Under the pieces are notes generated by a model. It searched no databases. It was not told the origin of the DNA and was given only the letters and a program-made list of their open reading frames with translations. The position numbers and the translations under genes are program-made. A stretch of 10,690 nt of DNA, taken from the NCBI GenBank assembly GCA_016282215.1, contig JAEEKC010000391.1, positions 1-10,690 on the forward strand. Direction: 5' to 3'. Below, one piece after another: positions 6,117-10,690 of this stretch (the stretch's first letter is position 1; each line of letters begins with the position of its first letter). This DNA comes from Lachnospiraceae bacterium. GTDB taxonomy: Bacteria > Bacillota > Clostridia > Lachnospirales > Lachnospiraceae.

Positions 6117-8834
6117 CAATCCGAAAGTTCCCGGTCCGCAGTTTACGGCGATGGCCGGGGACGCTTTTTGGAAGATGATCCGGTCAAATGACATGATCGC
6201 ATCGATCTGCTCTTTGATCTTCTTCAGATCAGCCTGCGTCAATCCCACATAGGTAACAAACAGAATACTGCGGTCGATGGGCAGCAGCGGATTTAATACC
6301 TTGGAGATGTATTTTTTCCATGCCCGTTCTCTGGAGCCAAAATAGATCGTGCCCACAGCCATCTTACCTTTTTTCAGCGTCAGGACGGGGCGCATCATCA
6401 GGGATTTTGTGATCCTGGCGATAAAGGGCTCTACCTGTTTATTCAGGGCCAGGTAATCTAAGTTGTCTACGACAAAACTGGTATGGGTGCAGGATCTGAG
6501 CTGCTCAATCTTTGCAATGATCTCATCCTGGCGCTTTCCTTCCCGGGCAAGGTGAGCCGCCTTGATGGCAAGCAGTCCCTGACCGCTGGACAGATGCCCT
6601 GTATCGATGACGGAGACATTATCGAACGCTTCCGCCGCTTCCATGGCAGCCGGACAGCCGCTGCCGGAAACCAGGGAGGATATGGAAATATGGACGATAT
6701 GGTTTGCATAGGCTAACTGCCGGGCAAAGAATTCTTCATGGGCATCCACATCCGGCGATTTGGTATTCACGGAGGCGTGCCGTTTTTCCATATAAGATAA
6801 GAGTCCCTGCTGCTCGATCTCGATGCCGTCCTTGAAGACGCCTTCGGTTGTCTCCACCATATGGGGCAGGACATGAATGCCCAACTGCGCTGCCAGTTCC
6901 TCCGGAAGGTCGGCAACGCTTTCGGTGGTGATGAGCACAGGTGCTTTTTTCTTCTGCCCGCTGCTCCAGGACAGGCTTTCTTCCAGGATCTCTTTGTTCT
7001 CGCCGGTGAGGGTGACAAGTTCCGCAGGCAGATGGCCGCGCAGCATGTTTTCCATGGAGATCCCCGTTACGGGTTTGACCAGATAGGCATCAAAGCCCTC
7101 CCGTTCATACAGCTTATCGCTGCCTTCACCGGCATTGGCCGTCAAAGCGATGATGGCAGAGTTTTTACACTGCCCGCCGATCTGGTTTCGGATCTTGTGC
7201 ATGCATTCGATACCGTCCATATGCGGCATCAGATGGTCCATAAAGATCACGTGGTAGAAATTCTCCATGGTCTTTTGCAAAGCGGCCTGGCCGCTGCCCA
7301 CGGTGGTGATCTGAACCTTGGTTTCGGAGAGCAGTTTTTTGGCAACCAGAAGGTTTGCCGCAGTATCGTCCACCACCAGGACTTTGGCATCGGGTGCCTC
7401 AAAGGTCTGATGGTATTCACGGCGCAGGGACAGGTCTTTGTGCCGCTTCATATTCAGGGTGCCGATGGCGTCCTGATTGGAGATGCGCTGCGGAATCTCC
7501 ACGATGAAGGTGGAGCCCTTGGTATAAATACTGTTGACCGTGATCTTGCCGCCCATCAGGTCAACCAGCTCCTTGACGATGGAAAGGCCAAGACCCGTGC
7601 CTTCGATGTGCTTGTTTTTCTCCTCATCCACACGCTTGAAGGCGGTGAACAGATAAGGGATGCTTTCTTTTTTGATGCCCATGCCGGTGTCAGTAACGGA
7701 GTAGACGATATTTGCCATTTCCTTATCCCGTTTTTCACATTCGATGGACAGGGAAACGGAGCCTTCGGCAGTATATTTGATGGCGTTATTGATGATATTG
7801 ATCAGGATCTGGCGGATGCGCATTTCGTCGCCGATCAGTTCCTGGGGAAGGTCCGGTGCCACCTGTACGGAAAATTCCAGGTTTTTCTCTTTTGCCCGAA
7901 GATAGAGCATGTTGACGATATCGGAAAGCATGCTGCCGGTCTGATAAGGCGTAAGCGAAAGTTCCATCTGCCCGGATTCGATCTTGGACATATCAAGGAT
8001 ATCGTTGATCAGGTGCAGCAGCATTTTGCCGGCTGACTGGATATTGGCAGCATTTTCATTGATCTGGGGAGATGCATTTTCCCGCAGTGTCACTTCGTTC
8101 AGACCGATGATGGTGTTGATGGGGGTGCGGATCTCATGGCTCATGCTGGAGAAAAACCGGGTCTGCGCCTTATTTAACGAATCAATCTCTTCGTTCTGCC
8201 TGCGGATCTTACCCATGGCTTCTTTCTGGAGCCTCATCTGATAGCTGACGATAAAAATGACAATGCCGCATACGATGAAAAAGGCGGAAAAAGAAGCAAG
8301 AAAAGTGGCAAGGCCCGGAACCCGCATATTCTGATAAGGAAAACTCTCGGGTTCATTGAAAGTGGCGATATATTCTACCGCATAGATCGCAAAGGCCCAC
8401 AGCAGTTCGATCCCCAAAAAGAGGATCCGGATGGCATCTTCGAAAATAATGATAATATAGACGGAGGAGACCACAAACCAGACAAAGGAACCGCTGCGAA
8501 GAATCTGTGTTGACGTGCTCACCAGTTCCGGTATGATGACCAGAACCAATATGAGCGTATTGACCGGCGCAAAGACATGGATCTTCTGAAAACGGACGGC
8601 CAGATAAGTAAACAGTGCAACAAAAAGCCCCGTGACGGTCATGATCCGGATATCGACATTTTCCAAAACGGAGGTTTTGGGAAGATAGCAGAACATATAG
8701 ATATCCCAGACATAATAATACAGGAACATAATGGGAAAAATGGTCACGGACACTGCGATGAACAATCGGTTTTTGATCTCAATCTGTGCGCTGTCCGTCA
8801 CTTCTTTTTTTCGTTTGTTTTTGCGGGTGAACAT
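6096..8834 (-). CDS. Membrane hybrid histidine kinase with receiver and C-terminal DegV/FakB-type lipid-binding domain
   Basis: This is a 912-residue fusion. About six membrane helices occupy residues 22-197 and are followed by a short coiled linker (200-222). The HisKA domain has phospho-acceptor His233 in MSHEIRTPIN. The ATPase domain has N-box IINNAIKYT (347-355), G1 DTGMGI (382-387) and G2 GTGLGLSIV (412-420). The receiver has Asp489/490, phospho-acceptor Asp533 in FMDHLMPHMDG, Thr565 and Lys587. After a linker (about 606-630), residues 631-910 match DegV: ITTESVADLPEELA, FKDGIEI, HISISSLVSGSG, VIDTGHLSSGQGLL, RPVLTLKKGK and CGPGTFGLLYM. DegV proteins bind a fatty acid, and FakB presents it to the kinase FakA. 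Here the usual GGRI motif reads NKQV and the His of HxGPG is Asn898. ATG 8834 has AGAGGG 10 bases upstream, overlapping the stop of the preceding gene. The domain assignment is secure; a lipid-signalling role is inferred. Confidence 0.94.
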   Translation of the reverse strand: MFTRKNKRKKEVTDSAQIEIKNRLFIAVSVTIFPIMFLYYYVWDIYMFCYLPKTSVLENVDIRIMTVTGLFVALFTYLAVRFQKIHVFAPVNTLILVLVIIPELVSTSTQILRSGSFVWFVVSSVYIIIIFEDAIRILFLGIELLWAFAIYAVEYIATFNEPESFPYQNMRVPGLATFLASFSAFFIVCGIVIFIVSYQMRLQKEAMGKIRRQNEEIDSLNKAQTRFFSSMSHEIRTPINTIIGLNEVTLRENASPQINENAANIQSAGKMLLHLINDILDMSKIESGQMELSLTPYQTGSMLSDIVNMLYLRAKEKNLEFSVQVAPDLPQELIGDEMRIRQILINIINNAIKYTAEGSVSLSIECEKRDKEMANIVYSVTDTGMGIKKESIPYLFTAFKRVDEEKNKHIEGTGLGLSIVKELVDLMGGKITVNSIYTKGSTFIVEIPQRISNQDAIGTLNMKRHKDLSLRREYHQTFEAPDAKVLVVDDTAANLLVAKKLLSETKVQITTVGSGQAALQKTMENFYHVIFMDHLMPHMDGIECMHKIRNQIGGQCKNSAIIALTANAGEGSDKLYEREGFDAYLVKPVTGISMENMLRGHLPAELVTLTGENKEILEESLSWSSGQKKKAPVLITTESVADLPEELAAQLGIHVLPHMVETTEGVFKDGIEIEQQGLLSYMEKRHASVNTKSPDVDAHEEFFARQLAYANHIVHISISSLVSGSGCPAAMEAAEAFDNVSVIDTGHLSSGQGLLAIKAAHLAREGKRQDEIIAKIEQLRSCTHTSFVVDNLDYLALNKQVEPFIARITKSLMMRPVLTLKKGKMAVGTIYFGSRERAWKKYISKVLNPLLPIDRSILFVTYVGLTQADLKKIKEQIDAIMSFDRIIFQKASPAIAVNCGPGTFGLLYMTEK

Positions 8835-8844
8835 ATGCGGGCTG

Positions 8845-8850
8845 CCCTCT
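8845..8850 (-). promoter_or_regulatory. Ribosome-binding site of the DegV-kinase gene, overlapping the upstream stop codon
   Basis: On the minus strand AGAGGG begins with the last A of the TAA that ends the two-receiver gene and lies 10 bases before ATG 8834. This supports coupled translation of the two genes. Confidence 0.55.
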
Positions 8851-9641
8851 TAATCTTTATTTTCGGTTTTATTATCCGTCAGTTTGTTGTAACGCTGTTT
8901 GACAAAGTATTTATCCAGATTTGCCAGAAGCTGCATTTTGGTAATGTCTTTTAACATATAACCTGCAGGCTTTAATGTCATGACACGCAGGATGGTTTCT
9001 TTATCACTTTTGCCCGTCAGGAACATGACGGGGATATCCTTGGAAAACTGCTCGCTTTTGAGCATTTCGAAAACCTTCAGTCCGTTGGTCACCGGCATCT
9101 CGTAGTCGAGCAGGATCAGATCCACGTTGTTTCTGGCCAGCCAGGTAATGGCCTGCATGGCGGATTTTGCCATGCCAACCCGGTAATCATCCTTCAGCCA
9201 TTCCTTCAGGACATGGAGGTAGCTGACATCATCATCTACTAAAAGGATGCACTTTTTCCGCTGTTCCTGAACCTTTTCGTCGGTCAGCGTATCGATCTTT
9301 TCGATGAAATGATTCATATCCAACGGGCGCTCAAAAATCTCTGCGAACAGATGGGAAGGCATGATCGTGCTGATATCCTCGATCTGCTGTTTGCTGCCGA
9401 TGAAGATCAGCTGCTTGTCTTCCTCCACGCAAAGATCCTTTAAATAGATCAGCGCCCCCTGGTTTTCCATCAGGGAATCATCCGCATAGATCACGATGAT
9501 ATCCGCGGCGGATTGGTTCCTTTCGAGTTCTTTTAATTGAAAAGGAATTTCCAGGACATTATAGCCACTGCCTGTCAGGTTGGAGATCAGGGCATTCACC
9601 ATAAAGGTTTTTTCATCACGGATCAGTAAAATCGAACTCAT
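8850..9641 (-). CDS. Tandem receiver-domain response regulator without output domain
   Basis: The 263 residues form two receiver-like domains. The second (about 129-248) is canonical: LLVDDD at 133-138, phospho-acceptor Asp179 in LILLDYEMP, Thr209 in FLTGKS and Lys231 in MLKD. The first (1-118) has the alternating strand pattern (SILLIRDE, DIIVIYADD, LIFIGS) but is degenerate. Only one acidic pair (Asp9-Glu10) is clear, Asp54/55 lies out of register, and Arg105-Pro106 replaces the usual Lys-Pro. It is probably a pseudo-receiver for protein contacts. After the second receiver only a charged tail of about 15 residues remains, so there is no DNA-binding, cyclase or other effector domain. It is likely a phosphate shuttle or an adaptor acting by protein-protein contact. 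ATG 9641 has AAGGA at 9648-9652, 6 bases upstream. It sits between the two hybrid kinases, 23 bases after one and 15 bases before the other. Confidence 0.92.
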   Translation of the reverse strand: MSSILLIRDEKTFMVNALISNLTGSGYNVLEIPFQLKELERNQSAADIIVIYADDSLMENQGALIYLKDLCVEEDKQLIFIGSKQQIEDISTIMPSHLFAEIFERPLDMNHFIEKIDTLTDEKVQEQRKKCILLVDDDVSYLHVLKEWLKDDYRVGMAKSAMQAITWLARNNVDLILLDYEMPVTNGLKVFEMLKSEQFSKDIPVMFLTGKSDKETILRVMTLKPAGYMLKDITKMQLLANLDKYFVKQRYNKLTDNKTENKD

Positions 9642-9664
9642 AGAGCATCCTTACCTTTCTTTTT

Positions 9665-10690
9665 TTACTTCAGCAGTTCATCCAGCATCGTCTGTGCTTT
9701 TTCCCAGTCAAGGTGGAAGATCAGATTTTCAAACTGCTGCAGTTTTTTCAGTTGCTGCTCATCTAATTTATATGACCGCAGGGACTCGATCACAAATTCC
9801 GCATTCTGGGAATCCATCACGGATACAAACTCTTTCAAAGTCTGCAGGGCATCCAATCTGGTCTTATCGTCCAGAGGCGGCATATTGTCAGATTTGTCTT
9901 TTGCAGTTTGATCTGCAGTCAGCCCATCCTGTGATCGGCCGGAATCTTCCTGCGATGGGGAAAGTGCATCGATGTCCTGAATATGTTCATAAAGAGCCAG
10001 AAATTCTTCATGATATTTTTCCAGCGTCTTGGTATCACCCTGCGCAGCCGCATGTTCCATCCGCTCTGCCAGCTGTGACAGATGGCCGGCACCGATGATG
10101 CGGGAGGAACTCTTGATAGCGTGTGCTTCGATGCTGTAGCGGTCCCAGTCTTTTTCTGCAAAAGCGGTCTGCAGGAATTCAGACTTGATCGGAATGTCTG
10201 ATAAAAATACCTGCAGCACTTTGTGGAAGCTCTCTTCGGAGCCGCAGTTTGCGATGCCGGCATTTACGTCCACGCCGGACTCCGTCAGAGCCGTGCGGGT
10301 CTGCTCGAAGGTATTGGAAGATTCCCCATAGTCTTCTGAAGAGGCAATTGGAGTTTCCGAGTCGTTCTTCTCAGATTTCTCCCGGGATATGTTGGAGGTT
10401 ATCACGGAATTCGTTTCGGTTTTCTTTACGGCGTAAGCCGCTGCCCCTGTATCGGCATCCAGCCATTCAATTTTCTCCGGAGGCAGATGCATAAGCAGCG
10501 TCTCTTCGAGATGCTGACCGGAAACCGGTTTGGTAATGTAATCCGCAAATCCTTCATTCAGGAAGCGCTCCCTGGCACCGGAAATGGCATTGGCTGTCAG
10601 CGCAATGACCACTGCATCTTTGCACTTGTTATCTGCAAGGTCTTCCATATGGTGCAGGGTTTCGATGCCGTTCATTTCCGGCATGCGGTA
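9665..10690 (-). CDS. Hybrid sensor kinase fragment: end of receiver, HPt domain and helical tail (5' part outside window)
   Basis: The reading frame runs off the right edge, so 341 C-terminal residues are visible. It opens inside a receiver at YRMPEMNGIE, just after the phospho-acceptor Asp, with IALTANA and YITKPV completing it. An HPt domain follows. Its phospho-acceptor His is in AHAIKSSSRIIGAG (codon 10121-10123), with the typical AERMEHAAAQGD helix downstream. The last 70 residues are helical (DALQTLKEFVSVMD, FENLIFHLDWEKAQTML) and resemble the accessory tail often found after HPt in clostridial sensor kinases. Two polar linkers, about fragment residues 88-140 and 242-272, flank the HPt. 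The upstream part is expected to hold the kinase core, and perhaps a sensor, but that is not visible. The receiver end closely resembles that of the DegV-fused kinase, so the two may be paralogues. It is probably the first gene seen of the minus-strand operon. Confidence 0.9.
   Translation of the reverse strand, partial: YRMPEMNGIETLHHMEDLADNKCKDAVVIALTANAISGARERFLNEGFADYITKPVSGQHLEETLLMHLPPEKIEWLDADTGAAAYAVKKTETNSVITSNISREKSEKNDSETPIASSEDYGESSNTFEQTRTALTESGVDVNAGIANCGSEESFHKVLQVFLSDIPIKSEFLQTAFAEKDWDRYSIEAHAIKSSSRIIGAGHLSQLAERMEHAAAQGDTKTLEKYHEEFLALYEHIQDIDALSPSQEDSGRSQDGLTADQTAKDKSDNMPPLDDKTRLDALQTLKEFVSVMDSQNAEFVIESLRSYKLDEQQLKKLQQFENLIFHLDWEKAQTMLDELLK

Noticed and set aside
6944..7020. 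DegV region as a separate gene fused by a frameshift or assembly error
   Set aside because: The frame is continuous through the linker with no internal stop, start with ribosome-binding site, or break in codon style, so a genuine fusion is the simpler reading.
6861..8036. Open frame of 391 codons on the + strand, antisense to the hybrid kinase gene
   Set aside because: It lies wholly within the confidently identified kinase gene, resembles no family I know, and long antisense frames are common opposite G+C-biased codons.

Overview
The window looks like chromosomal DNA of a Gram-positive anaerobe of the Clostridia, most likely a Lachnospiraceae-type organism. The grounds are the adjacent mnmG-rsmG pair, the MoxR/DUF58/transglutaminase trio in the order known from Bacillus (yeaC-yeaD-yebA), a large hybrid-kinase locus of the kind common in gut Clostridia, and moderate G+C. 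The taxon is inferred from gene style, not from a marker match. The window is densely coding: no gap between genes exceeds about 60 bases, and I see no tRNA, rRNA, CRISPR array or mobile element.

Left half, + strand (1-6116): five genes read rightward with short gaps or overlaps. They are the 3' end of mnmG (tRNA wobble-uridine modification), rsmG (16S rRNA m7G methyltransferase), a MoxR-type AAA+ ATPase, a membrane-anchored DUF58 protein and a large membrane transglutaminase-like protein. The last three are probably a co-translated unit working at the membrane or cell envelope. mnmG and rsmG both carry hydrophilic insertions at positions where their families normally have short loops.

Right half, - strand (6096-10690): three signalling genes read leftward and are tightly spaced. 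In transcription order they are a hybrid kinase fragment (receiver, HPt, helical tail; its 5' part lies outside the window), a protein with two receiver domains and no output domain, and a 912-residue membrane hybrid histidine kinase whose C-terminus is a complete DegV/FakB-type fatty-acid-binding domain. The two hybrid kinases resemble each other through the receiver domain and then diverge at the same junction, one into HPt and the other into DegV. This locus is the most interesting part of the window. It looks like a phosphorelay linked to a lipid-binding module, and no DNA-binding output is visible.

The two halves converge and their last genes overlap by 21 bases at 6096-6116. A weak hairpin there could stop transcription from either side.
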